In this document: positions 16,823 to 24,378 of the stretch, in pieces
Position numbering within the stretch: position 1 is the first letter of the stretch
Layout: every line of letters begins with the position of its first letter
NCBI GenBank assembly: GCA_030066685.1
Contig: JASJBF010000001.1
Span: 1-64,000, forward strand
Length of the DNA stretch: 64,000 nucleotides
Direction: 5' to 3'
From: Kiloniellales bacterium
GTDB taxonomy: Bacteria > Pseudomonadota > Alphaproteobacteria > Kiloniellales > JAKSBE01
Notes under the pieces: generated by a model
What the model saw: only the letters and a program-made list of their open reading frames with translations
What the model was told of the DNA's origin: nothing
The model's database searches: none
Position numbers and translations under genes: made by a program

Positions 16823-17772
16823 TTGCGCACCGCCCCGAAGGTGATGCCGCGCAGCAGCTGGTTGCGCAGCACTACGGTGAAGACGACGATCGGCAGCAGG
16901 AACAGGGTCGTGCCCGCGGCCACCGCCGGCCAGTCCAGGCCGCCCTCGCCGATGATCAGCGGGATGTAGGGCGGCGCGGTCTGGGCCTCGCCGCTGGTCA
17001 GCAGCAGGACGAAGGCGTACTCGTTCCAGGCGAAGATCAGGCAGAAGATCGCGGTCGCCGCGATGCCGGTGCGCGCCTGCGGCAGCACCACCTTCCAGAA
17101 GGCCTGCAGGCGGGAATAGCCGTCGACCACCGCGGCCTCCTCGTACTCCCGCGGGATCTCGTCGATGAAGCCCTTCAGCAGCCAGACCGCGAGCGAGATG
17201 TTGACCGCGGTGTAGAGCAGGATCATGCCCAGCGCGGTGTCCGAGAGCCCCAGGGTCCGGTACATCAGGTAGATCGGAATCGCCACCGCGATCGGCGGCA
17301 TCATCCGGGTCGAGAGGATGAAGAACAGCAGGTCGTCCTTCAGCGGCACCTTGAAGCGCGAGAAGCCGTAGGCCGCGAGGGTCCCGAGGAAGACCGCCAG
17401 GAAGGTCGAGCCGAAGCCGATGACGATGGAGTTGATATAGCGGTCGGCGAACTTCGACGGCCCGGCGATGACCATGTTCCGCTTGCGCACGATCTCGTCG
17501 TACCAGGTCTGGGGCGGACCCAGGCTCTCGATGTACTCGGAAGTCTGCCGGGTGCGGGTGGTGAAGAGGTTGACGTAGCCTTCCATCGAGGGCTCGAAGA
17601 AGACCTTCGGCGGATAGGCGATGGAATCCGGCGGCGACTTGAATCCGGTCAGGAAGATCCAGACCAGCGGGATCATGGTGATCAGGGCGTAGGCCGCGAC
17701 CAGGCCTCCGGCGAGCCACTTGCCGCCGCTGCTGGCCTCGACGACCGAATGAGCTGTGCTCTTGGCGCTCAT
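16819..17772 (-). CDS. ABC transporter permease (MalG type) of importer 1
   Basis: Inner-membrane permease of 317 residues with about six helices. The EAA loop is YEEAAVVDGYSRLQAFWKVVLP and the C-terminus RGITFGAVRK is typical of MalG-type subunits. It is longer than usual because of an insert of about 45 residues in the first periplasmic loop (around TRTRQTSEYIESLGPPQTW). The start at 17772 overlaps the preceding permease stop by ATGA. With its partner it forms the pore of importer 1. Confidence 0.9.
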   Translation of the reverse strand: MSAKSTAHSVVEASSGGKWLAGGLVAAYALITMIPLVWIFLTGFKSPPDSIAYPPKVFFEPSMEGYVNLFTTRTRQTSEYIESLGPPQTWYDEIVRKRNMVIAGPSKFADRYINSIVIGFGSTFLAVFLGTLAAYGFSRFKVPLKDDLLFFILSTRMMPPIAVAIPIYLMYRTLGLSDTALGMILLYTAVNISLAVWLLKGFIDEIPREYEEAAVVDGYSRLQAFWKVVLPQARTGIAATAIFCLIFAWNEYAFVLLLTSGEAQTAPPYIPLIIGEGGLDWPAVAAGTTLFLLPIVVFTVVLRNQLLRGITFGAVRK

Positions 17773-18719
17773 TGCTTCACCCGATTCAGGGCTTTGACGT
17801 AGATGTTGCCCAGGCCGAAGACGGTGACGAAGAGAATGACCGCGAAGGCCGAGGAGTAGCCGGTGCGCCACTTCTCGAAGGCCTCGCGCTTCAGGTTGAT
17901 CGAGGCCAGCTCCGTGGTCGATCCTGGCCCTCCGGAGGTCAGCTCAACCACCATGTCGAACATCTTGAAGTTCTCGATGCCGCGGAACAGCACCGCCAGC
18001 ATGAGGAAGGGCAGGACCCGGGGCAGGGTGATGTGCCAGAACTTCTGCAGGGCGTTGGCGCGGTCGATCTCGGCGGCCTCGTAGAGGTACTCGGGGATCG
18101 AGCGCAGCCCGGCCAGGCAGAGCAGCATGATGTAGGGCGTCCACATCCAGGTGTCGACGATGATGATCGACCAGGGCGCCAGGCCGACCGAGCCGATCAT
18201 GTCGATGGGGCCGAAGTCGCCGAAGAGGTTCAGGATGTAGCTGAAGATTCCGGTCTGGGGCTGGTAGAGGTAGGTCCAGAACACGCCCACCACCGCCGGC
18301 GAGAGCATCATCGGGATCAGGATCACCGTGGTCCAGAAGCCCGCGCCCTTGAAGTTGCGGTTGATCAGCAGGGCCAGGCCGAGGCCGAGCAGCACCTGCA
18401 GGGCCATGGTCCAGCAGACGAAGTGCGCGGTCGCCTGCAGGTAGCCCCAGATGTCCTCGCTCTCCAGCAGGCGCTCGTAGTTCCGGGTGCCGACCCACTT
18501 GATCGGCCGTCCCGGACGGTTGGCCCGGTAGTTGGTGAAGGAGAGGTAGACCGTCCAGATCAGCGGAAAGATGTTGATCGCCAGCAGCAGGACGATGGTC
18601 GGCGAGATGAAGAGCCAGGCGATGGCCCGGTCGGAGAGCCCGCGGAAGCGGCTCGCCAGGGGCTGCGGCGTGCCGCGCGCCACCTGTCCCGCAATACCGT
18701 TGATCGGACTGTCCGTCAT
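17769..18719 (-). CDS. ABC transporter permease (MalF type) of importer 1
   Basis: Inner-membrane permease of 316 residues with six predicted helices after a cytosolic N-terminus of about 33 residues. The EAA loop reads YEAAEIDRANALQKFWHITLP and the ELTSGGPGSTTELAS segment marks a sugar-type permease. It is separated from the binding-protein gene by 169 bp that hold repeat copy B at 18759-18869. It overlaps the second permease by four bases. Confidence 0.9.
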   Translation of the reverse strand: MTDSPINGIAGQVARGTPQPLASRFRGLSDRAIAWLFISPTIVLLLAINIFPLIWTVYLSFTNYRANRPGRPIKWVGTRNYERLLESEDIWGYLQATAHFVCWTMALQVLLGLGLALLINRNFKGAGFWTTVILIPMMLSPAVVGVFWTYLYQPQTGIFSYILNLFGDFGPIDMIGSVGLAPWSIIIVDTWMWTPYIMLLCLAGLRSIPEYLYEAAEIDRANALQKFWHITLPRVLPFLMLAVLFRGIENFKMFDMVVELTSGGPGSTTELASINLKREAFEKWRTGYSSAFAVILFVTVFGLGNIYVKALNRVKQ

Positions 18720-18758
18720 CTGGCCGCTCGCCTAGTGGGGCTATCGCCCGGAGATTGA

Positions 18759-18869
18759 CCCCTCACCCTGCTCCGGCTAAGGCTCGTCTGATCGCCTCGC
18801 CAAGCCTCTACATCCCTCTCCCCGGGGGAGAGGGAGGGGCCCGCCGCGGAGCGGTGGGAGGGTGAGGGG
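18759..18869. repeat. Palindromic intergenic repeat, copy B
   Basis: A ~111-bp element bounded by CCCCTCACCC and AGGGTGAGGGG with the central palindrome CCCTCTCCCCGGGGGAGAGGG. It matches the reverse complement of copy A (8424-8530). It lies between the stop of the binding-protein gene and the start of the first permease gene, the same operon position as copy A but in opposite orientation. Confidence 0.75.
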
Positions 18870-18888
18870 CCCCTCATCTGTGCCAGCG

Positions 18889-20208
18889 CTAAAGCTTGCC
18901 GTCGTCCTCGAAGGTCACGGTCCAGTCCTCGATCAGCTTGTCGAGGGCTTCCTGGGCCGTGCCCTTGTCGGCCACGACGTAGTCGTGCACCCGCTTCTGC
19001 ATCGACTGCATGAGCTCGGCGTAGGTCGGTTCCTGCCAGAAGTCCTGGACGCCGGACATGGCCTTGAGGAAGTCGGCCGCGAAGGGCGCCGTCTTGGCGA
19101 AGTCGGGATCTCCCAGGACCGCGGTGTGGCAGGAGTAGCCGCCCAGCGACCACCACTTCTTCTGGACGTCGGGCTTGGCGAACCACTTGATGTACTGCAG
19201 CGCAAGGTCCTTCTTGTCCGAGTAGGACACGACCGAGATGCCCTGGCCGCCGAGGGTCGAGGCCTCGATCTTCTGGCCCGGGTTGACGAAGAAGCCGGTC
19301 TTCTCGCCGCCCACGGCCTCGTCCTTGGCCAGGCCCGGGAAGAAGGCGAACCAGTTCATCATCATGGCCACCTGGCCCGACTTATAGGCGTCCAGGTTGG
19401 CGACCATGTAGGAGTCGGAATAGCCTGGCGGCGTGCAGCACTCGTACATGGTCTTGTAGAACTCGAGGCCCTCCACCGCGTCGGCCGAGTTGACGAAGCC
19501 CTTCATGTCGTAGGGCTTGTCCGGGTTCTGGTACTTGAAGCCCCAAGAATACAGCGCCGAGGTCACACCCATTGTGATGCCCTCGGAGCCGCGCTCGGTG
19601 AAGATGGCGGCGCCATAGACCTTCTTGCCGTCGATCTCGCGTTCTTGGAAGAACTCGGCAACCTCTTTCAGCTCGGTCCAGGTCTTGGGCGGCGCGAGGT
19701 CGCGGCCGTGCTTGGCCTTGAACTCGGACTGAAGCTCTGGCCTGGCGAACCAGTCCTTTCGGTAGACCCAGCCCAGCGCGTCGCCCATGGCGGGCAGGGC
19801 CCAGTACTCCGGGGCGCCCTTGGGCCAGGTCGAATAGGCGTAGACCGTGGCCGGCAGGAAGTCATCCATCGAGATGCCTTCCTTCTCGAAGAAGTCGTTC
19901 AGCTTGACGTAGTGGCCGTAGGTCGCGGAGCCGCCGATCCACTGGCTGTCGCCGATCAGCAGGTCGCAGAGCTTGCCGCCGGAGTTCAGCTCGTTCAGGA
20001 ACCGGTCGGCGAAGTTGGTCCAGGGCACGAACTCGAACTTCATCGAGATCCCGGTCTCGGCCGTGAAGTCCTTGGACAGCTCGACCAGCGCGTTCGCCGG
20101 GTCCCAGGCCGCCCAGCAGAGGGTGATCTCCTTGTCTTGAGCGTTGGCACCGGTCGCGGCCGCAGCCGTGAGTCCCACGGCGGCCAGACACGCCTTCCAT
20201 GTCCGCAT
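18889..20208 (-). CDS. ABC transporter substrate-binding protein of importer 1
   Basis: Periplasmic binding protein of 439 residues, family 1 of extracellular solute-binding proteins. ATG 20208 follows AGGGAGGA by about six bases. The signal peptide ends near residue 23 (GANAQDKE). The mature protein begins EITLCWAAWDPANALVELS and has an LCDLLIGDSQWIG segment and several aromatic-rich ligand-pocket blocks (MNWFAFFPG, FQYQNP-like FKYQNPDKPYD). It is the first gene of the operon, behind the promoter at 20325-20353. The ligand is unknown; downstream dhaLM suggests glycerol, erythritol or another short polyol. Confidence 0.88.
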   Translation of the reverse strand: MRTWKACLAAVGLTAAAATGANAQDKEITLCWAAWDPANALVELSKDFTAETGISMKFEFVPWTNFADRFLNELNSGGKLCDLLIGDSQWIGGSATYGHYVKLNDFFEKEGISMDDFLPATVYAYSTWPKGAPEYWALPAMGDALGWVYRKDWFARPELQSEFKAKHGRDLAPPKTWTELKEVAEFFQEREIDGKKVYGAAIFTERGSEGITMGVTSALYSWGFKYQNPDKPYDMKGFVNSADAVEGLEFYKTMYECCTPPGYSDSYMVANLDAYKSGQVAMMMNWFAFFPGLAKDEAVGGEKTGFFVNPGQKIEASTLGGQGISVVSYSDKKDLALQYIKWFAKPDVQKKWWSLGGYSCHTAVLGDPDFAKTAPFAADFLKAMSGVQDFWQEPTYAELMQSMQKRVHDYVVADKGTAQEALDKLIEDWTVTFEDDGKL

Positions 20209-20313
20209 GGCTTCCTCCCTAAAGAACGGCCGTCCTTCTTGCTTGTCCTCGGCATCCGCTCGGGCGGGCGCTCGCAACCGGCGAAAGCGAACGGCCTTCG
20301 GCTTGGGTTCGCC

Positions 20314-20332
20314 GGTTTAGTTCAACTAAACC
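20314..20332. promoter_or_regulatory. 19-bp perfect palindromic operator
   Basis: GGTTTAGTT-C-AACTAAACC is a perfect 9-1-9 palindrome. A further half-site ACTAAAC stands at 20338-20344, and GTTTAGTT recurs at 20499-20506, about 43 bp before the start of the divergent amidohydrolase gene. The palindrome contains the -10 box of the importer promoter, so a bound protein would act as repressor. TTTAGTT/AACTAAA half-sites resemble operators of ROK-family sugar repressors such as XylR; the actual regulator is not identified. Confidence 0.75.
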
Positions 20333-20353
20333 TATTTACTAAACTCCTGTCAA
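20325..20353 (-). promoter_or_regulatory. Sigma-70 type promoter of the importer 1/dha operon
   Basis: On the minus strand a perfect TTGACA (plus 20348-20353) is followed after exactly 17 bases by TTTAGT (plus 20325-20330), a fair -10 box. Transcription would begin near 20317, giving a leader of about 110 bases before the binding-protein ATG at 20208. The -10 lies within the 19-bp palindrome. Confidence 0.7.
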
Positions 20354-20548
20354 GCGGCGACTGGACGGCGGCGACGGATTATGAACGTTTACAGGGCCAA
20401 GCGGGACATTTAGCATCCTGAAAGGGATCATCCGCGCAGCAATATTGCTGCATTGCACCAATCATTGCTGCGCCGCAAAACCGGCAAGCGGACCAAAAGT
20501 TTAGTTCGTCTCAAGCCTCGGCCGGACCAGGGCACAGGAGAGCAAGCC

Positions 20549-21823
20549 ATGGCAGACCTGCAGTTCACCAACGTGCGCGTCATCGACGGCAGCGGCGCGG
20601 AGCCTTTCGACGGCAGCGTCCTGCTGCGCGGCAACCGCATCGTCGAGGTCGCCAAGGCCGGCGAGCCGCTGGCCGGCGAAGGGGCGGAAGTCATCGACGG
20701 CGGCGGGGCGACCCTGATGCCCGGCCTGATCGAGCCGCATGCCCACATCAGCTTCTGCGACACGGCCGACCTCGAAAGCCTGGGTGACATCCCGCCGGAA
20801 GAGCACACGCTGCTGACGATGAAGTACGCCAGGAAGATGCTCGACCAGGGCTTCACGGCGATCTTCTCGGCGGCCGCCGCCAAGCCGCGGCTCGACGTCG
20901 TGATCCGCAACGCGATCGAGGCCGGCGACATCCCGGGGCCGCGCATGCGCGCCGCCAGCCCCGAGCTGACCCCGACCAGCGGCCTGGGCGACGTGCGCCG
21001 CTGGCACATGCACCGCGAGACCTTCGCCCTGACCTGCGACGGCGCCGACGAGTTCCGCCGGGTCGCCCGCGAGATGGTCCGGGAGGGCGTGGACACCTTG
21101 AAGATGAATCCCTCGGGCGACGAGTTCATCCCCTTCGCCCGTGCCCATGAGACCATCATGAACGAGGCCGAGATCGCCGCCGTCTGCGAGGTCGGCAAGA
21201 GCCGCGGCAAGAACATCGCCGCCCACGCCCGCTCGGCGCAAAGCGTCAAGCTTTCGGTCAAGCACGGCGCCCAGGTGCTCTATCACTGCACGCTTTCGGA
21301 CGACGAGGCCTTGGACATGCTGGAGGCCAAGAAGGACGAGGTCTTCGTCGCACCGACCGCCGGCATGGCCTACGTCACCTCGATCGGCGAGGGCCGGGAC
21401 TACGGGATCGATGCCGATCACCCGGTCGCCCAGTTCTTCGCGGCCGAGCTGGAGACCGGGGCGCGGAACATGAACGAGCTGAAGCGCCGCGGCGTCCGCG
21501 TGCTGCCGGGCGGCGATTACGGCTTCGCCTGGAACCCCATCGGCACCAACGCCCGCGACATGGAGCATTTCGTCAACCTGCTCGACTTCACGCCGTTGGA
21601 GGCGATCCGCGCCGCCACGCAGTACAGCGGCGAGCTCTTCGGCGAGGCCATCGGCCTGGTCAAGGAGGACTACCTCGCCGACCTGATCCTGGTCGACGGC
21701 GATCCCTCAAAGGACATCAAGATCCTGCAGGACGCCGACCGGCTGCTGGCGATCATGAAGGACGGCGCCTTCCACAAGGCCCCGGCCGAGGGGCTCGGCG
21801 CCGGCCGGGCGGCGGCGGAGTAG
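20549..21823 (+). CDS. Amidohydrolase family protein (imidazolonepropionase-like)
   Basis: Metal-dependent hydrolase of 424 residues with a TIM barrel and a composite beta-sandwich. The N-terminal metal motif is EPHAHISF (after LMPGLI), a candidate bridging lysine is in VDTLKMNPSGD, further ligands are His in NIAAHARS and YHCTLS, and the late Asp is in LPGGDYGFAW. The C-terminus returns to the sandwich with DLILVDGDPSKDI. ATG 20549 has a CAGGAGAG site upstream. The substrate is unknown; relatives hydrolyse cyclic amides, dipeptides or N-acyl compounds. It is divergent from the importer operon, with a TTTAGTT half-site in its own upstream region, so shared control is likely. Confidence 0.82.
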   Translation: MADLQFTNVRVIDGSGAEPFDGSVLLRGNRIVEVAKAGEPLAGEGAEVIDGGGATLMPGLIEPHAHISFCDTADLESLGDIPPEEHTLLTMKYARKMLDQGFTAIFSAAAAKPRLDVVIRNAIEAGDIPGPRMRAASPELTPTSGLGDVRRWHMHRETFALTCDGADEFRRVAREMVREGVDTLKMNPSGDEFIPFARAHETIMNEAEIAAVCEVGKSRGKNIAAHARSAQSVKLSVKHGAQVLYHCTLSDDEALDMLEAKKDEVFVAPTAGMAYVTSIGEGRDYGIDADHPVAQFFAAELETGARNMNELKRRGVRVLPGGDYGFAWNPIGTNARDMEHFVNLLDFTPLEAIRAATQYSGELFGEAIGLVKEDYLADLILVDGDPSKDIKILQDADRLLAIMKDGAFHKAPAEGLGAGRAAAE

Positions 21824-21921
21824 CGACCGCCGCCCACGCGAGGGGCGGGGCCGAAAAAGTTGCGTCCTTTCCGGCCCGGCTGCGTCTAACCGGACGAAGC
21901 CCACCGGCAAGGAGAAAGACG

Positions 21922-22359
21922 ATGCGCCTTCAACTGGCCCTCAACGTGCGCGATATCGACGAGGCCGTGGCCTACTATGGCCGACTCTTCGGCGTGAAGC
22001 CGCACAAGCGGCGGCCGGGCTATGCCAATTTCGCGATCGCGATGCCGCCGCTGAAGCTCGTACTCTTCGAGAACCCCGAGGCCGCCGAGCGCCTGCACCA
22101 TCTGGGCGTCGAGGTCCTCGGCCAGGGCACCCTGGCCGAGACCCAACGGCGTCTCGAGACTGTCGGCTTGCTCGACGACGTTCAGCTGGAGGAGACCTGC
22201 TGCCACGCGACCCAGGACAAGCTCTGGTCCCAGGAACCCCAGGGCCTGCGCTGGGAGTGGTATCGGATCACCGACGATGCGCCCGCCGAGGCCCAGGAGA
22301 CTCCGGCGCCGGGCTGCTGCACCGGGGACAGCGCGGCGCGGCCGGTGGCCGCGACCTGA
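21922..22359 (+). CDS. ArsI/CadI family glyoxalase-fold protein
   Basis: Vicinal-oxygen-chelate (glyoxalase) fold protein of 145 residues. The N-terminal strand-helix MRLQLALNVRDIDEAVAYYG is characteristic, and the vicinal cysteine pair in LEETCCHATQDKLW matches the arsenic-binding pair of ArsI. ArsI cleaves the C-As bond of trivalent organoarsenicals; close relatives (CadI) are cadmium-induced. A further Cys-Cys pair (PAPGCCTGDS) is in the C-terminal tail, as in ArsI. It is 14 bp upstream of the SigZ-like gene, which implies cotranscription. No arsR or arsB is in the window. Confidence 0.82.
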   Translation: MRLQLALNVRDIDEAVAYYGRLFGVKPHKRRPGYANFAIAMPPLKLVLFENPEAAERLHHLGVEVLGQGTLAETQRRLETVGLLDDVQLEETCCHATQDKLWSQEPQGLRWEWYRITDDAPAEAQETPAPGCCTGDSAARPVAAT

Positions 22360-22373
22360 AGGGCAGGTGAGGC

Positions 22374-22964
22374 ATGGCGGAGCAGAGCAGTGCGGATCAG
22401 GTCTCCTGGGTGGCCTTCCAGGCCCGTCTGCGCGCCTATCTGCGCCGGCGGGTCGATCCGGCCGCGGTCGACGACCTGGTCGGCGACATCCTGCTCCGCC
22501 TGGTCCGGCACCGCGAGGCCCTCGAGGCGGCGCGCGATCCGGTGGCCTGGATGCTCCGCCTTGCGGCCAATGCCGTGACGGACCATCACCGCCGGCGCGA
22601 CGTCGAGAAGCGTGCCTTGTCGCGTGCCCGGATCGAGTTCGTGACGGAAGCCGCGGCGGAGGCGGCCGACGAGGGCGCCACCGAGGAGATCGGCCACTGC
22701 CTGCGGCCGCTCGTCGAGGCCCTGCCGGCCCGCTACCGGGAGGCCCTGCTGCTGACCGAGATCGAGGGCCTGACCCGGGCCGAGGCCGCGCTGCGCCTCG
22801 GCCTCTCGCCTTCGGGCATGAAGTCCCGGGTTCAGCGCGGCCGCGCCAAGCTGAAACAGGCGCTGCTGCGCTGCTGCGAGATCCGGACGGATCGGCGCGG
22901 CGGCGTCCTGGACTACCGGCGGCGGCGCGCGGACGTCGGACTGACGGGTTGCCGTCCTTGCTGA
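22374..22964 (+). CDS. sigZ: ECF-type RNA polymerase sigma factor, SigZ-like
   Basis: Sigma factor of 196 residues. Region 2 covers about residues 12-80 (LRAYLRRRVDPAAVDDLVGDILLRLVRH, MLRLAANAVTDHHRRR) and region 4 about 105-165 (LPARYREALLLTEIEGLTRAEAA then LSPSGMKSRVQRGRAKLKQ). The C-terminal tail after region 4 has a Cys-Cys pair followed by an Asp-Arg-Arg-Gly-Gly block, typical of SigZ, and the very C-terminus has another Cys pair (GCRPC). No anti-sigma gene follows. Vicinal cysteines in both this protein and its ArsI-like partner suggest a thiol- or metalloid-sensitive pair; that link is inference. Confidence 0.82.
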   Translation: MAEQSSADQVSWVAFQARLRAYLRRRVDPAAVDDLVGDILLRLVRHREALEAARDPVAWMLRLAANAVTDHHRRRDVEKRALSRARIEFVTEAAAEAADEGATEEIGHCLRPLVEALPARYREALLLTEIEGLTRAEAALRLGLSPSGMKSRVQRGRAKLKQALLRCCEIRTDRRGGVLDYRRRRADVGLTGCRPC

Positions 22965-23338
22965 AATTCTCGCGCCCCGCGCAGTTGCGAGACAGGCAAT
23001 CGGTTGCCTCGGCGGCCGGTCTTCGATCACCAAAACTTGATCGGCGTAAAAATAATTAAGTATAAGCCCGGCCAAGATTTCCCAATCTGCCAAGTATTTC
23101 TGGGGCTTCCAGGAAAAACCTAGGCCTTTACTGTTGCTTAAGGAACCGGGCGCACCGTCTTCGCGCTGGCCTCCGGAACCCGGAGGGCCCCTGCCTGCCG
23201 GTGCTCCCGGCGGGCCGTGGCCCGCCCGAAGCGGCGGGATTCGAGAGCCTTCGGACCGGGACCAAGGAGCGTCGGCGGAGCCGGGCCTGTAGCAGGGCCC
23301 GGCCCCGATTGGTGACAGCAAAACGGGGGATCGGTGAG
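22965..23338 (+). promoter_or_regulatory. Promoter and long structured leader of the MHYT gene
   Basis: A 374-base gap without a gene. A plausible promoter is TTGATC at 23037-23042, 18 bases, TATAAG at 23061-23066, in a short AT-rich island. That would give a leader of about 265 bases, very GC-rich, with several inverted repeats (for example GCCGGGCC around 23280 with GGCCCGGC just after 23295). I looked for known riboswitch cores, including c-di-GMP, and did not find one I could support. Confidence 0.4.
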
Positions 23339-24184
23339 ATGTTCTCGGAGTTCTTCCTCACGGAACAGCATGCCCAGTTCTACGACGTGGAGCAGAACTA
23401 CACCTTGTGGTTGGTGCTGGTGTCCTATGCGATCGCGGCCTTCGCCGCCTTCGTGTCCTTCTACGTGGTCGAGCGCGTCGTCGCCGCTCCCTCGGCCGGC
23501 GTCCGTATGCGCTGGCTGATGACCGGCGGGGCGGCCATGGGGGCCGGGATCTGGTCCATGCACTTCTCCGGCATGATGGCCTTGAGGATGCCGGCCTGGT
23601 TGTGCGGCAACGCCAATGGCGACATCCACTACGATCCTTTCCTGACGATTTTCTCGGCCGTTTTCGCCATGCTGGCCAGCGGCTTTGCCTTCTACTTCGT
23701 CAGCAAGCGCTCCAAGAACATCGGCCTCCTGCTGGTTGCCGGTACGATCCTCGGCGCCGGCATCGGCCTGATGCACTACACCGGCATGGCGGCAATGCGG
23801 ATGTACGCGATCATCCGCTACGATCCCCTCTGGTTCGCGGTTTCGATCCTGGCCGCCGTGATCCTGGCCAGCTATGCGCTCTGGCAGATGTCCTACACCC
23901 TGGAGGCCCGGCGCCAGGAACGCAGCAACAACCGCGGTGTGGCGGCCATGATCATGGGCCTGGCGATCACCTTGATGCACTACGCGGGCATGGCGGCGAC
24001 CCATTTCCTGGCGGTTTCCGGCGAGCCGGCCAAGGCGCCGCTGGATGGCATCGCGCTCGACGGCACGCTGGTCGGCGTGGCGATCACCGGCGTCGCGGTG
24101 CTGATCCTGGGCATGGCGCTCTTCGCCGCCAACAAGGAGGCCCAGCGGCAGGGGCATCCGATTCCGGCGGTGCAAGGGAGCTGA
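23339..24184 (+). CDS. MHYT domain integral membrane sensor
   Basis: Seven-helix membrane protein of 281 residues made only of the MHYT domain, thought to bind copper and sense diatomic gases. The three signature motifs are WSMHFSGMMA, GLMHYTGMAAM and TLMHYAGMAAT. ATG 23339 (MFSEFFL) is the family-like start; an upstream frame is GC-rich leader. Unlike the better-known members, no GGDEF, EAL or kinase domain follows, so an output partner must be elsewhere or the domain works alone. It stands alone, convergent with the RND pump operon. Confidence 0.88.
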   Translation: MFSEFFLTEQHAQFYDVEQNYTLWLVLVSYAIAAFAAFVSFYVVERVVAAPSAGVRMRWLMTGGAAMGAGIWSMHFSGMMALRMPAWLCGNANGDIHYDPFLTIFSAVFAMLASGFAFYFVSKRSKNIGLLLVAGTILGAGIGLMHYTGMAAMRMYAIIRYDPLWFAVSILAAVILASYALWQMSYTLEARRQERSNNRGVAAMIMGLAITLMHYAGMAATHFLAVSGEPAKAPLDGIALDGTLVGVAITGVAVLILGMALFAANKEAQRQGHPIPAVQGS

Positions 24185-24219
24185 CCCCCGTCCGCGACGA
24201 CCTTTGGACCCAAGTTCTT

Positions 24220-24247
24220 CGGGCGGCGGCCTAAGGGTCGCCGCCCG
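24220..24247. terminator. GC-rich hairpin between convergent genes
   Basis: CGGGCGGCG at 24220-24228 pairs with CGCCGCCCG at 24239-24247 across a 10-base loop. It lies 36 bp after the MHYT stop and 132 bp before the RND permease stop, in a gap of 194 bases. There is no T-run, so terminator function is a guess. Confidence 0.4.
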
Positions 24248-24378
24248 TCGCGTTGCCGCTGGCTTGAGGCCGGGCGGACCCGCGCGAGCCCCGCCGTCAC
24301 CGGCGCCTGTGAGGGCCGCTCACCCGTCGCGTCGTCCCGATCCTGCGGAGCGAAGATCCCGCGAAGGGCCCATCATGG

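Noticed and set aside
23067-23338. Possible c-di-GMP or cobalamin riboswitch upstream of the MHYT gene
   Set aside because: The region is GC-rich with hairpins, but none of the conserved core sequences of those riboswitches could be found.
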